DNA from: Paraconexibacter algicola
GTDB taxonomy: Bacteria > Actinomycetota > Thermoleophilia > Solirubrobacterales > Solirubrobacteraceae
DNA length: 64,000 bases
NCBI RefSeq assembly: GCF_003044185.1
Contig: NZ_PYYB01000001.1
Location: 2,748,978-2,812,977, forward strand
Direction of reading: 5' to 3'
The notes under the pieces are model-generated. The model saw nothing but the letters and a program-made list of their open reading frames with translations. It was not told the origin of the DNA and did not search any database. Positions 23,671 to 31,913 of this stretch are shown here, in pieces. How positions within the stretch are numbered: the first letter of the stretch is position 1; every line of letters begins with the position of its first letter. The translations under genes were made by a program, and so were the position numbers.

Positions 23671-25091
23671 GCGGTCGCCTGGCGATCGTCCTGCACTCCC
23701 ACATGCCCTACGTGGAGGGCTTCGGGACGTGGCCGTTCGGCGAGGAGTGGCTGTGGGAGGCGATGGCCACCTCCTACCTGCCGCTGCTCGACATCCTCGA
23801 CGGGGTGCCGGGCGGGCGCGACGTGACGCTGTCCTTGACCCCGGTCCTGTGCGACCAGCTCGCGGCGCCGGGCGCGGGGGAGCGGTTCCTGGCGTTCCTG
23901 CGGGACGTGCGCCGCGCCTCGCACCGGCTCGACGTCGACGGCTGCCGGGCCAGCGGCCGCGACGACCTCGCCGACGAGCTCGCCCGGGCCGCCTGGGACT
24001 ACGAGTGGGCCGCGGACCGCTTCCGGGCGCTCCCCGGGCAGGACCTGCTCGCGGCGCTCGCGCCGCACGCGGCCTGGTGCAGCAGCGCGACCCACGCGGT
24101 GCTGCCGCTGGTGGCCACCGACGGGGGCGTGCGGCTGCAGCTGCGCGCCGGGATCGACGCGCACCGCCGCCGCTTCGACGCCGCCGTCCGCGGCGGCCAC
24201 GGTTGGCGCGGCGGGCTGTGGCTTCCGGAGTGCGCGCACGCCTCCTGGCTCGATCCGCTGCTCGAGGAGGCCGGCGTCCACGCGACCTGCGTCGATCTCA
24301 CCGACGTGTTCGGATACGGCGACGCGCGCCACCTGCGGCCGCTGCGGACCGACGCCGGCCCGCTGCTCGTGCCGATCGACCGGCAGACGATGGAGCTCGT
24401 CTGGAGCGCGGACGGCTACCCCGCCCACGGCCACTACCGCGACTACCACCACCGCACCACGCACGACCACCATCCCTGGGCGGTGGACGGCAGCGTCTAC
24501 GACCCGGAGCGGGCGCGGGCGCGGGTGCGGGTCGACGCCGCCGACTTCGTCGCCCGCACCCGCGAGCGGGTCGCCGGCGGCGGCCTGGCGGTCTGCGCGC
24601 TGGACACCGAGCTGCTCGGCCACTGGTGGTACGAGGGCGTCTGGTGGCTGCGCGCGGTGCTCGAGGAGTGCGTCGCGCAGGGCCTGGAGCTCGTCCACCT
24701 CGACGACGCGCTGGCCCACGGCGATCCCGAGCCTGCGGCCCCGCTGCCGCCGGACGACCGGCGGGTCACGAGCTGGGGGACCCCGCGGGACCTGTCCACC
24801 TGGGACGCCCCGGGGGTCGCGGAGCTCGCCTGGCAGATGCGCGAGGCGGAGCTGCGGGTCGTGGCGGCAGGGGCCGACGCGGACCCTCGCGCGGTCCGGG
24901 AGCTGTTGGCGCTGCAGTCCAGCGACTGGGCGTTCATGGTGACCCGCGAGCTCGCCGGGACCTACCCGGTGGAGCGTGCCGCGGGTCATCGCGAGGCGCT
25001 CGACGCGGCGCTCGGGTCGGTAGGCTCGTCCGAGCCGACCGTGCGGCACCTGGCGCCGCACGCCACCGCAGCACCCCTGCTCGAGCCCTGA
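23667..25091 (+). CDS. Glycoside hydrolase family 57 alpha-glucan branching-type enzyme (Rv3031-like)
   Basis: 474 residues. The family motifs are in order: AIVLHSHMPYVEGFG (motif 1), GGLWLPECAHASWLDPLLEEAG with nucleophile Glu188 (motif 3), and VCALDTELLGHWWYEGVWWL with acid/base Asp313 (motif 4). The C-terminal region (TSWGTPRDLSTW, then LLALQSSDWAFMVTRELAGTYP) is typical of GH57 1,4-alpha-glucan branching enzymes. It would form alpha-1,6 branches or process an alpha-1,4-glucan in the cytoplasm. It overlaps the methyltransferase start by 4 bp and the GT4 gene by 1 bp, indicating one translationally coupled operon. Confidence 0.93.
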   Translation: MSGRLAIVLHSHMPYVEGFGTWPFGEEWLWEAMATSYLPLLDILDGVPGGRDVTLSLTPVLCDQLAAPGAGERFLAFLRDVRRASHRLDVDGCRASGRDDLADELARAAWDYEWAADRFRALPGQDLLAALAPHAAWCSSATHAVLPLVATDGGVRLQLRAGIDAHRRRFDAAVRGGHGWRGGLWLPECAHASWLDPLLEEAGVHATCVDLTDVFGYGDARHLRPLRTDAGPLLVPIDRQTMELVWSADGYPAHGHYRDYHHRTTHDHHPWAVDGSVYDPERARARVRVDAADFVARTRERVAGGGLAVCALDTELLGHWWYEGVWWLRAVLEECVAQGLELVHLDDALAHGDPEPAAPLPPDDRRVTSWGTPRDLSTWDAPGVAELAWQMREAELRVVAAGADADPRAVRELLALQSSDWAFMVTRELAGTYPVERAAGHREALDAALGSVGSSEPTVRHLAPHATAAPLLEP

Positions 25092-26296
25092 TGTCCGCGC
25101 TGCGCACCCTCATCCTGTCCTGGGAGTTCCCGCCGGTCGTGGAGGGGGGCCTCGCCCGCCACGTGCGCAAGCTGACGGAGCAGCTCGTGCCCGCCGACGT
25201 CGAGGTCCACGTGCTCACGCGCGGGGACGAGACGATGCCGGCCGAGGAGCTCGTCGCGGGCGTGCACGTGCACCGCGTGCGCGAGCCGAGCCGCCCGCGC
25301 GACCTCGGCGAGTTCGTCACGTGGATCGAGCACATGAACGCGGACATGCTCGCCGCGGGCGTCGAGCTCGGCGACCGCTACACGTTCGACGTCGTCCACG
25401 GCCACGACTGGCTCGTCGCGAACGCGTGCGACCACCTCGCCAAGCGGTTCGGCTGCCCGATGGTCATGACCGTCCACGCGACGGAGCACGGCCGCCACCA
25501 GGGCTGGGTCGACCAGCACCCGCAGAGCTACATCCACGGCGTCGAGCAGTGGATGACGCACCGCGCGCAGCACGTGATCACCTGCTCCCACTACATGCGC
25601 GAGCACGTCCTGGACGTCTACGGGCTCGACGAGGGCCACGTCAGCGTCATCGCCAACGGGATCGACCCTCACGACCTGCAGCCGATCGAGGACCTCGACA
25701 CGCTGCGTGCCCGTTTCGCCGCGCCGGACGAGAAGCTCGTCCTGCTCGTCGGCCGCCTCGACTACTACAAGGGCTTCCAGCTGGCGCTCGAGGCGATCGC
25801 GGGGGTCATCGAGCGGCTCGGGGACGGCGTGCGCACGCGCTACCTCGTCGCGGGCTCCGGACCGCACGAGGCGGAGCTGAAGGCGCAGGCGGCCGCGCTG
25901 GGGATCGACGGGGCCGGCACGTTCCTGGGCTGGATCGGGGACGACGTGCTGCACTCGCTCTACCGCATCGCCGACCTCTGCGTGGTGCCGTCGCTGTACG
26001 AGCCGTTCGGGCTCGTGGCGCTGGAGGCGATGGCCTCGGGCTGCGCCTGCATCGTGGCCGACACCGGCGGGCTGCGCGAAGTCGTCCCGGCCGACGAGCG
26101 CGTGGGCCTGCGGTTCAACGGCGGCGACGCCGAGCACCTCGGCGTGATGGTCGAGCGGCTGCTCACCGACGAGCCGCTGCGCGAGCGCCTCGTGGGGGAG
26201 GCGATGGAGCACGTCCGTCGCTTCGACTGGGCGGACATCGCCCGGCAGACCGCCGCGGTGTACCGCGCCGCGGTCGACGCGCACGCCCGCGCCTAG
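25091..26296 (+). CDS. GT4 family alpha-glucosyltransferase (Rv3032-like)
   Basis: 401 residues with a GT-B fold. The N-terminal WEFPPVVEGGLARHVRKL gives the glycogen-synthase-like acceptor/donor loop. FDVVHGHDWLVANA and ITCSHYMREHVLDVYGL follow, and the C-terminal domain has LLVGRLDYYKGFQLALEA plus CVVPSLYEPFGLVALEAMASG, the EX7E donor site. Rv3032-type enzymes elongate alpha-1,4-glucans for methylglucose lipopolysaccharides and glycogen. It is the third gene of the coupled operon with methyltransferase and GH57 genes. Confidence 0.92.
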   Translation: MSALRTLILSWEFPPVVEGGLARHVRKLTEQLVPADVEVHVLTRGDETMPAEELVAGVHVHRVREPSRPRDLGEFVTWIEHMNADMLAAGVELGDRYTFDVVHGHDWLVANACDHLAKRFGCPMVMTVHATEHGRHQGWVDQHPQSYIHGVEQWMTHRAQHVITCSHYMREHVLDVYGLDEGHVSVIANGIDPHDLQPIEDLDTLRARFAAPDEKLVLLVGRLDYYKGFQLALEAIAGVIERLGDGVRTRYLVAGSGPHEAELKAQAAALGIDGAGTFLGWIGDDVLHSLYRIADLCVVPSLYEPFGLVALEAMASGCACIVADTGGLREVVPADERVGLRFNGGDAEHLGVMVERLLTDEPLRERLVGEAMEHVRRFDWADIARQTAAVYRAAVDAHARA

Positions 26297-26599
26297 GGGC
26301 TCGCGACCCGCCGAGGACCCGTCCGCGCCGCCCGCCGCGGTGAGCGTTAACGCGCCATGGTCGCCGGTGGTTATGTCGCCGTCGACCGCCCGGGCCAGAA
26401 ACCCTCCAGCGGTGGTCGAGAGTTGACCGAACTCCCGTGATGATCACGGGATTTTCGATGCTCGCGGAGTCGGACACCGTGTCCGTAACCCTCAAGCTCG
26501 ACATGAGGTCGAGCTATCCGGGTCGGGATCCGTAACGCGGCGGGGTCGCGAACCCGCGTTCGGTTGCTACTGTTCCCGGCGGCCGTCCGAGGCGGCCGA
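26297..26599. other. Non-coding region rich in inverted repeats upstream of the riboswitch
   Basis: No convincing gene is seen. The stretch is less GC-rich than its surroundings. It holds the self-complementary GCGTTAACGC (26344-26353), a hairpin with a T-tract (26434-26455, listed separately), CGGACAC/GTGTCCG around one base (26471-26485), AGCTCGAC/GTCGAGCT around a 5-nt loop (26495-26515), and direct repeats TCCGTAAC at 26482 and 26529. A TACTGT hexamer at 26568-26573 could be the -10 box of the riboswitch transcript. Dense small palindromes suggest regulator sites or a small RNA. Confidence 0.5.
26434..26455 (+). terminator. Candidate intrinsic terminator after the GT4 operon
   Basis: CCCGTGA and TCACGGG form a perfect 7-bp stem around a TGA loop, followed directly by ATTTT and then CGAT. 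A T-run after a hairpin is uncommon in this GC-rich window. It lies 138 nt after the GT4 stop, so it would end the methyltransferase/GH57/GT4 transcript or a small RNA in the gap. Confidence 0.5.
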
Positions 26600-26740
26600 A
26601 CCAGACGCCGAGTCCCCGCCGCCCTGTGCCGCGGGGAACGGGGGACCCAGTGGACCACGGTCCTGGGGCGAATCGCCGCACGATGCGGCGTAGCGCAGTC
26701 TCACGCGCGAGCCCGACAGCTAACCCCGTAGGCGACGAGA
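26600..26740 (+). promoter_or_regulatory. Cyclic di-AMP riboswitch (ydaO/yuaA class)
   Basis: The conserved core elements of this class occur in order: GCGGGGAACGGGGGACCCA (around 26630-26650), TGGGGCGAATCGCC (around 26664-26680), GGCGTAGCGC (around 26688), and CCCGACAGCTAACCCCGTAG (26712-26731). P1 can form between CGCC at 26606 and GGCG at 26731. The class binds c-di-AMP and in actinobacteria commonly controls wall hydrolases and Rpf proteins, which fits the gene starting 30 nt later. Boundaries are approximate. In known members ligand binding turns expression off. Confidence 0.93.
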
Positions 26741-26763
26741 CAACCCAAGGGGTGCTGGACGTC

Positions 26764-27483
26764 GTGACAACGCTGCTCAACCGCCGGACCGCCGGACCGC
26801 TGCTCGCCCTCGCGTGCGCCTTCTCCGTCCCGGGCGCCGCCCAGGCGCAGACCGAGGCCCCGGCCAACACCGGGGGTGCGACGCCGCAGGCCGCGCCCGC
26901 GCCCGCCACCACGCAGGCCGCGACGCCTGCGACGACGACGCCGGCCGCCGGCCCGTCGGCGGTGCGCACGCTCAAGCCCGGCTCGCGCGGCCGCCGCGTG
27001 CGTTCGCTGCAGCGCCGCCTGAAGATCCGCGTCGACGGCGTCTACGGGCGGACGACGAAGATCGCCGTCATGCGGTTCCAGCGCCGCAAGAAGCTCACGG
27101 TCGACGGCATCGCCGGCCCCGCGACGCTGCGCGCGCTCGGGCTCGTCCCGACGTCCGCCTCCGCCGGCCCGGTGGGCTCGAAGAACCCGCCGGCGAAGGT
27201 CACGCTCCCCGACACCATCCCCGCCAAGGCGATGCGCGTCCTCGAGCAGATCGCCGAGTGCGAGTCCGGGGGCGATCCGACGATCGTCTCGCCCGACGGC
27301 ACCTACCGCGGCAAGTACCAGTTCCACGTCGACACGTGGGCCGCGATGGGCGGCTCCGGCGATCCCGCCGCCGCGCCCGAGGACGAGCAGGACAAGCGCG
27401 CCTACGTGCTCTACGACCGCCAGGGCGTCGACCCGTGGCCGGTCTGCGGCCCGAAGGCCGCCGCCGCGGCCCGCCGCGGCTGA
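26764..27483 (+). CDS. Secreted Rpf-like (transglycosylase-like) peptidoglycan hydrolase
   Basis: 239 residues. The signal peptide is MTTLLNRRTAGPLLALACAF, cut near AQAQ. A Thr/Ala/Pro linker is followed by a PG_binding_1 domain (about residues 62-120, GSRGRRVRSLQRRLKIRVDGVYG). The C-terminal domain (about 155-235) has IAECESGGDPTIV with catalytic Glu165, then YRGKYQFHVDTWAAMGGSGDPAAAPEDEQDKRA, the resuscitation-promoting-factor lysozyme-like fold. It cleaves glycan strands during growth or resuscitation. The GTG at 26764 directly precedes the signal peptide; an AAGGGG lies 11 nt upstream. It is controlled by the c-di-AMP riboswitch. Confidence 0.9.
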   Translation: MTTLLNRRTAGPLLALACAFSVPGAAQAQTEAPANTGGATPQAAPAPATTQAATPATTTPAAGPSAVRTLKPGSRGRRVRSLQRRLKIRVDGVYGRTTKIAVMRFQRRKKLTVDGIAGPATLRALGLVPTSASAGPVGSKNPPAKVTLPDTIPAKAMRVLEQIAECESGGDPTIVSPDGTYRGKYQFHVDTWAAMGGSGDPAAAPEDEQDKRAYVLYDRQGVDPWPVCGPKAAAAARRG

Positions 27484-27508
27484 CCGACCGCAGCGCCCCG
27501 TGCCGTCC

Positions 27509-27781
27509 TCAGGCCTCCGGGGGACGGCGCAGCCGGATCGGTCCGCGCGCCGCGCGACCGTCCACGACCCGGCCGCGCTGCGTGACCTGCACGACGCCCC
27601 GGTCGGCCAGGGCGAACGCCACCGCGCGCACCGGCTCCATGAGGGGACGGAAGCCGTCGTCGCCCGCGAGCGCCCGCGCGGCCTCCGACGGGCAGATCGT
27701 CTTGCCGCTCGTCGCGCTCCCGCGCGCGTCGAGCAACGCGAGGATCGTCTCCTCGATCGCCCGGTCCGACGGGCCGCTCAC
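27509..27781 (-). CDS. DUF3253 domain protein
   Basis: 90 residues. RAIEETILALLDARGSATSGKTICPSEAARAL, then LMEPVRAVAFALADRGVVQVTQRGRVVDG and GPIRLRR, is the whole DUF3253 pattern. The fold is probably a small winged helix, but the function is unknown. The GTG start overlaps the stop of the upstream acyltransferase in GTGA, so the two form an operon. An origin in nucleic-acid binding is a guess from the predicted winged helix. Confidence 0.88.
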   Translation of the reverse strand: MSGPSDRAIEETILALLDARGSATSGKTICPSEAARALAGDDGFRPLMEPVRAVAFALADRGVVQVTQRGRVVDGRAARGPIRLRRPPEA

Positions 27782-28461
27782 GACCAGCGCAGCCGCGTCG
27801 GTGCGTCCCGCATGCGCAGCACCCGGGCGGGGACCCCGCCCGAGACCGCGTTGGCGGGCACGTCGCGGGTGACGACGCTGTTGGTGCCGACGACCGCGTT
27901 GTCGCCGACCGTCACGCCCCGCAGGAAGCAGGCCCCGTAGCCGACCCAGACGTTGTGCCCGACGCGCACGTCGCGCATGTAGATGCCCTGGGCGCGGATC
28001 GGACGCTCCACGTCGACGACGCCGTGGTCGAAGTCGATGAACATCGCCCGGTCGGCGACGATGCACTCCCGGCCGATCGACACGTGCTGGTAGCAGCTGA
28101 TCGTGCACTCCTGGCCGAGCACGGTCTTTGCGCCGATCCGCACCTCGCCCTCGTGCGCCCGCACCTTCGTGCCGTGGCCCAGCCACGACCAGCGCCCGAG
28201 GTGCACGACGGCGTTCGGCCCGATCTCGAACGTGACCTTCGGGCACACGAACGCGACCCCGTCGAGCTGCAGCCGCTCGCCGAAGCGGAGCTTCAGCCAC
28301 GCGAGCCGCAGGCCCATCCGCAGGTACTGGGGGCGGAACATCCCGTGCTCGCGCGCGAATCGCAGGAACGCGCCGATCCCGCCGCGCAGGGGCGGCGGCT
28401 CGCCGCGGACCGTCGGCGGCGACGCGTCGGTCGCCACGGGAGGGGAGAGGGCGGGATCCAC
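27778..28461 (-). CDS. Hexapeptide-repeat (left-handed beta-helix) acyltransferase
   Basis: 227 residues. From about residue 75 to the end the sequence repeats the [LIV]-G-x4 hexapeptide pattern (IGPNAVVHLGRWSWLGHG, VRIGAKTVLGQECTIS, VRVGHNVWVGYGACFLRGVTVGDNAVVGTNSVV). The segment MFIDFDHG supplies a likely catalytic His of the maltose/galactoside O-acetyltransferase group. It probably transfers an acetyl or other acyl group to a sugar; the acceptor is unknown. The GTG start is 7 nt after a minus-strand TACCCT hexamer (28474-28469), a leaderless-type promoter divergent from meaB. Confidence 0.87.
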   Translation of the reverse strand: MDPALSPPVATDASPPTVRGEPPPLRGGIGAFLRFAREHGMFRPQYLRMGLRLAWLKLRFGERLQLDGVAFVCPKVTFEIGPNAVVHLGRWSWLGHGTKVRAHEGEVRIGAKTVLGQECTISCYQHVSIGRECIVADRAMFIDFDHGVVDVERPIRAQGIYMRDVRVGHNVWVGYGACFLRGVTVGDNAVVGTNSVVTRDVPANAVSGGVPARVLRMRDAPTRLRWS

Positions 28462-28468
28462 AGGCGCA

Positions 28469-28478
28469 AGGGTAATCT
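28469..28478. promoter_or_regulatory. Overlapping divergent -10 boxes between the acyltransferase gene and meaB
   Basis: The decamer AGGGTAATCT contains TAATCT (28473-28478) reading right and TACCCT (28474-28469) reading left. They end 9 nt before the meaB ATG and 7 nt before the acyltransferase GTG. The whole divergent gap is 26 bp, so the two promoters overlap and both mRNAs would be leaderless. The two -10 elements share two base pairs, so RNA polymerase could occupy only one at a time. Confidence 0.55.
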
Positions 28479-28487
28479 GCCCCGTCC

Positions 28488-29468
28488 ATGTCCGATGCGC
28501 CGAACCCCACCGAGAAGCGGTCGCTGGCCCAGCGGCTGCTCGACGGCGACAAGCGCGCGCTCGCCCGCGCGATCACGCTCGTCGAGAACGACGACCCGGC
28601 CGGCTGGGAGCTGGTGCGCGAGGTGTACCCGCACACCGGCAGGGCGGCGATCGTCGGCCTCACCGGGGCGCCGGGCGCGGGCAAGTCGACGCTCATCAGC
28701 GCGCTGACGAAGCTGCGCCGCGAGCAGGACCGGCAGGTCGCCGTGCTGTCGATCGACCCGTCGTCCCCGTTCACGAAGGGCGCGCTGCTCGGCGACCGGA
28801 TCCGCCTGACCGAGCACTTCCTCGACCCCGGGGTGTTCATCCGCTCGATGGCCAACCGCGGCGCCCTGGGCGGCCTCTCGGAGGCCGCCCTGCAGGGAGC
28901 GCTGCTCATGGACGCGGCGGGCAAGCAGGACGTGCTGCTCGAGACCGTCGGGGTCGGCCAGGCCGAGATCGACGTCATCGACCACGCGGACACCGTCGTG
29001 CTCGTGCTGATGCCGGGCTCGGGTGACTCGATCCAGGCGCTGAAGGCCGGCGTCATGGAGATCCCGGACATCATCGTCGTCAACAAGGCCGACCACCCGA
29101 TGACCGACACGATGGTCCGGGAGATCCGGTCGGTCCTGTCGCTGGCACCCGAGAGCGGCTGGCGCGTCCCGATCGTCAAGACCGAGGCCGCGTTCGGCAA
29201 GGGCGTCGACGAGCTGCTCGAGCAGCTCGACGCGCACCGCTCCTACATCGAGGAGGAGGGGACGCTCAGCGAGCGCCGCACGCGCAATCTCCGCAACGAG
29301 GTCCTCGCGATCTGCACCGCGCGGATGCGCCGGGCGCTCGAGGAGCGCCTCGCCGCCGACGAGCGGTTCCAGGCGATGCTCGACGAGGTCGTCGCGCGCA
29401 AGCTCGACCCCGCCACCGCGGCGACCCGCGTGCTGGCCGAGCTCGACGCGCCCGACGCGCGGGCCTAG
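28488..29468 (+). CDS. MeaB/ArgK-type G3E GTPase, chaperone of a B12-dependent acyl-CoA mutase
   Basis: 326 residues. IVGLTGAPGAGKSTLISALTK is the P-loop, VAVLSIDPSSPFTKGALLGDRIRL the switch region, VLLETVGVGQAEIDVIDHADTVVLVLMPGSGDSIQALKAGVMEI the Walker B region, and VVNKADHP the NKxD base-recognition motif. Proteins of this family gate adenosylcobalamin loading and protect methylmalonyl-, isobutyryl- or related acyl-CoA mutases from inactivation. A two-subunit mutase is encoded at 41872 and 45556 in the same window and is its likely client. The gene stands alone here. Confidence 0.93.
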   Translation: MSDAPNPTEKRSLAQRLLDGDKRALARAITLVENDDPAGWELVREVYPHTGRAAIVGLTGAPGAGKSTLISALTKLRREQDRQVAVLSIDPSSPFTKGALLGDRIRLTEHFLDPGVFIRSMANRGALGGLSEAALQGALLMDAAGKQDVLLETVGVGQAEIDVIDHADTVVLVLMPGSGDSIQALKAGVMEIPDIIVVNKADHPMTDTMVREIRSVLSLAPESGWRVPIVKTEAAFGKGVDELLEQLDAHRSYIEEEGTLSERRTRNLRNEVLAICTARMRRALEERLAADERFQAMLDEVVARKLDPATAATRVLAELDAPDARA

Positions 29469-29471
29469 GGG

Positions 29472-31910
29472 TCAGCGGTCGCCGACGGCCGCCGGCTCGG
29501 CGGGCAAGCCGCCCGCACCGATCTCCGGGTCGGCCTCGGCGGCCTTGGCGTCCTCGGCGCGCAGGTCGCCGCGCTTGACGGCCTTGCGGACCGGGCGCTT
29601 CACCTTGACCTCGCGCGCGAGGTAGTAGGAGCCGATCACGAACACCGCGGCGATCACCTGGGCGCCGACGGTCTCCCACGTCGGGTAGACGCCGAACCAG
29701 AGGCCGGACCAGTAGGGCATGTCCACGTCGAGCGGCGTGATCGGCAGCCAGCCGGTGCCCTGCATCGTGCGGGCGGTCTGACCGACCATCACGACGAGCA
29801 CGAAGCCGATCATCACCCCGGTGACGATCAGCATCTTCTTGTAGGGGAGCTTGCGCTGCAGGGCGAAGGTCACGACCGCGACGAGGAAGGTGAGGGCGAG
29901 GCCGAGCCCGGCGCCCTCGACGACCGCGGCGGTCCCGGCGCTGAGCTGCAGCGACTGCAGGAACAGGACGGTCTCGAAGCCCTCGCGGTAGACGCTCGTC
30001 AGCCCGAGCAGCCCGAGGCCGAGGACCTGGGCCGAGAAGAACCCGACCTTGTCCATCGTCTCGATCTTCTTGCGCTGCCGGTGGAACTTGCCGATCCACT
30101 CGCTCCAGTAGACGCGGTGGAAGAACCAGTTGGTGATCAGCAGCAGCACGCCGATCGCGATCAGGCCGACGACCGCCTCGAGCTTCTCGCCGTACTGGTC
30201 CAGGGACCGCAGCAGCGTCTGCGCGAGCACCCAGGTGATCAGCGAGACGAGCAGGCCCAGCAGCGCCCCGACGAACACGGGACGGCGGTTGCGGCGCCGC
30301 ACGCCGACGAACGACGCGGTGATCGCGGCGAGGATGAGGACGCCCTCGAGACCCTCACGGAACACGATGATCGCGGCGTTGGTGACGACGGTCGCGCGGT
30401 TGGCGGAGTCGCCGAGCGTGGCGGCGGCGTCACCGAGGCGCTTGTCGAGCTGCACGCGCGTCTCGCGGATCTGCCGGCGCGGGGCGCGGTCGGCGATCAG
30501 CGTCGCGAGGCCGTCCTTGCCGTCGGCGCCGAACCAGATGAGGCCCTCGACGGTGAGCGCGAGGCCCTGGTCGAACGACTTGAGGCGGCGCTCGGGGCCG
30601 AACTCGAAGAACGCGTAGGCCTCCAGGCGGGCCTGCTCGGCCTGGCGGTACTGCCCGGCGCCGACCGCCGCCTCCATGCGGTCGAGCGTCAGCGCGATCA
30701 GGTCGTAGTCGGACTCGTCGGTCGGCTCGGTCCAGGCGTCGGGCATGATCGCGCGCAGGCCGTCGTCGATGCGGTCCTCGACGTCCTCGACCTCGTCGGC
30801 GGTGGGGACGCCCCGGGTCGTCGTCGCCGCGCGATCGACCATCGTCCCGAGGGTCTCGAGGTCCGCCTTGGCGCGCAGCGTCTGAGCGCGCCCGCGACGG
30901 GTCAGCTGGTCCTGGAGGTCGGCGAACGCGGCGACCGCGCCCGCCTGGAAGGCGACGGCCTCCTGGATCTCGAAGTCCTTGGTGACCTCGTCGTCCTTCG
31001 TGCCGCGGCGGTACTCGACCGGGATCAGGGCGACGAACCGCAGCAGCTGCTGGGCGCGGCGCGCGGACTCCTGCGCCGTGAACGGGGCGGCGGTGAAGCC
31101 GTCCAGCGCCGCGGCGACGCGTCGCTGGGCGGTGGCCGCGGCGGTCGCGTCGCCCGCGGACGCGGCGCGCCGCAGCGCGGCGAAGGCGCGGTCGGCGGTC
31201 TGCGTGGCAGCCTCGCCGCGGTCCTCGCGGTAGCGGCCGGCGAGGATGCGCCAGGAGCCGTCGGCCTGGGCGGCCGCCTCGGCCCACGGGGCGCGGAAGC
31301 CGCGCTGGGCGTTGCGCGCGGCGTCGGCGAGCAGCTCGCGCAGCCGGCCCTGGTAGGCGTCGAGGAGGTCCTTGCGGACGGCCTGCTCGGCCTTCGCGGG
31401 GGAGAGCTTCCCGGTGTCGAGCTGCTCGACGGCGAGCGTGCCGTCGGCCCCTGCGCGGGTGAAGCGCGTGGCGGTGCGGAACTCCCGCAGCAGCAGCCAC
31501 TCGCGGGCGGTGTCGGCGTCTCCCGCGCGCACGGCGCGCAGCGTCACGGTGGCGCTGCCGCGCAGGAGCGCGGCGCGGATGGCGCCGCGCGCGGCCGCGA
31601 GCACCGGGGCGTCGCCGTCGGCCGCCGCGCGGCGGGCGGCGGCGAGCTCGGAGCGGACGGTCCGGTCGGCGGCGGGATCCGCCTGCGCGATGCCGTCGCG
31701 CAGGGCGCCGGCGTACGCGTCGGCCGCGGCGTCGGCGGCCTTCGCCGCCTCGCGCGGGCCGTCGAGGATCAGCGCCTGCTGGGCGTCGAAGAGGCGGTCG
31801 CGGACCTGCTCGGCGGTCCGCCACGCCGGATCGGCGGCGCGCGCCGGGCCGGCGAGCGCCAGGAGCGACAGCAGCGCGGCGAGCGCCGCGACGACCGTCC
31901 GGGACCGCAC
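29472..31910 (-). CDS. FTR1/EfeU-family iron permease with large N-terminal exported domain
   Basis: 812 residues. A signal peptide (MRSRTVVAALAALLSLLALAG) is followed by about 480 residues of Ala-rich helical extracytoplasmic sequence. The FTR1 membrane domain starts near residue 510 and carries both REXXE iron motifs, FREGLEG at Arg518 and YREGFETV at Arg642, with seven helices and a charged C-terminal tail. It would import ferric iron after oxidation. The EfeO-like lipoprotein gene lies 3 nt upstream on the same strand. No EfeB (DyP peroxidase) is adjacent. The large N-terminal part is longer than in classical EfeU and resembles EfeO-like helical regions. Confidence 0.88.
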   Translation of the reverse strand: MRSRTVVAALAALLSLLALAGPARAADPAWRTAEQVRDRLFDAQQALILDGPREAAKAADAAADAYAGALRDGIAQADPAADRTVRSELAAARRAAADGDAPVLAAARGAIRAALLRGSATVTLRAVRAGDADTAREWLLLREFRTATRFTRAGADGTLAVEQLDTGKLSPAKAEQAVRKDLLDAYQGRLRELLADAARNAQRGFRAPWAEAAAQADGSWRILAGRYREDRGEAATQTADRAFAALRRAASAGDATAAATAQRRVAAALDGFTAAPFTAQESARRAQQLLRFVALIPVEYRRGTKDDEVTKDFEIQEAVAFQAGAVAAFADLQDQLTRRGRAQTLRAKADLETLGTMVDRAATTTRGVPTADEVEDVEDRIDDGLRAIMPDAWTEPTDESDYDLIALTLDRMEAAVGAGQYRQAEQARLEAYAFFEFGPERRLKSFDQGLALTVEGLIWFGADGKDGLATLIADRAPRRQIRETRVQLDKRLGDAAATLGDSANRATVVTNAAIIVFREGLEGVLILAAITASFVGVRRRNRRPVFVGALLGLLVSLITWVLAQTLLRSLDQYGEKLEAVVGLIAIGVLLLITNWFFHRVYWSEWIGKFHRQRKKIETMDKVGFFSAQVLGLGLLGLTSVYREGFETVLFLQSLQLSAGTAAVVEGAGLGLALTFLVAVVTFALQRKLPYKKMLIVTGVMIGFVLVVMVGQTARTMQGTGWLPITPLDVDMPYWSGLWFGVYPTWETVGAQVIAAVFVIGSYYLAREVKVKRPVRKAVKRGDLRAEDAKAAEADPEIGAGGLPAEPAAVGDR

Positions 31911-31913
31911 GGC

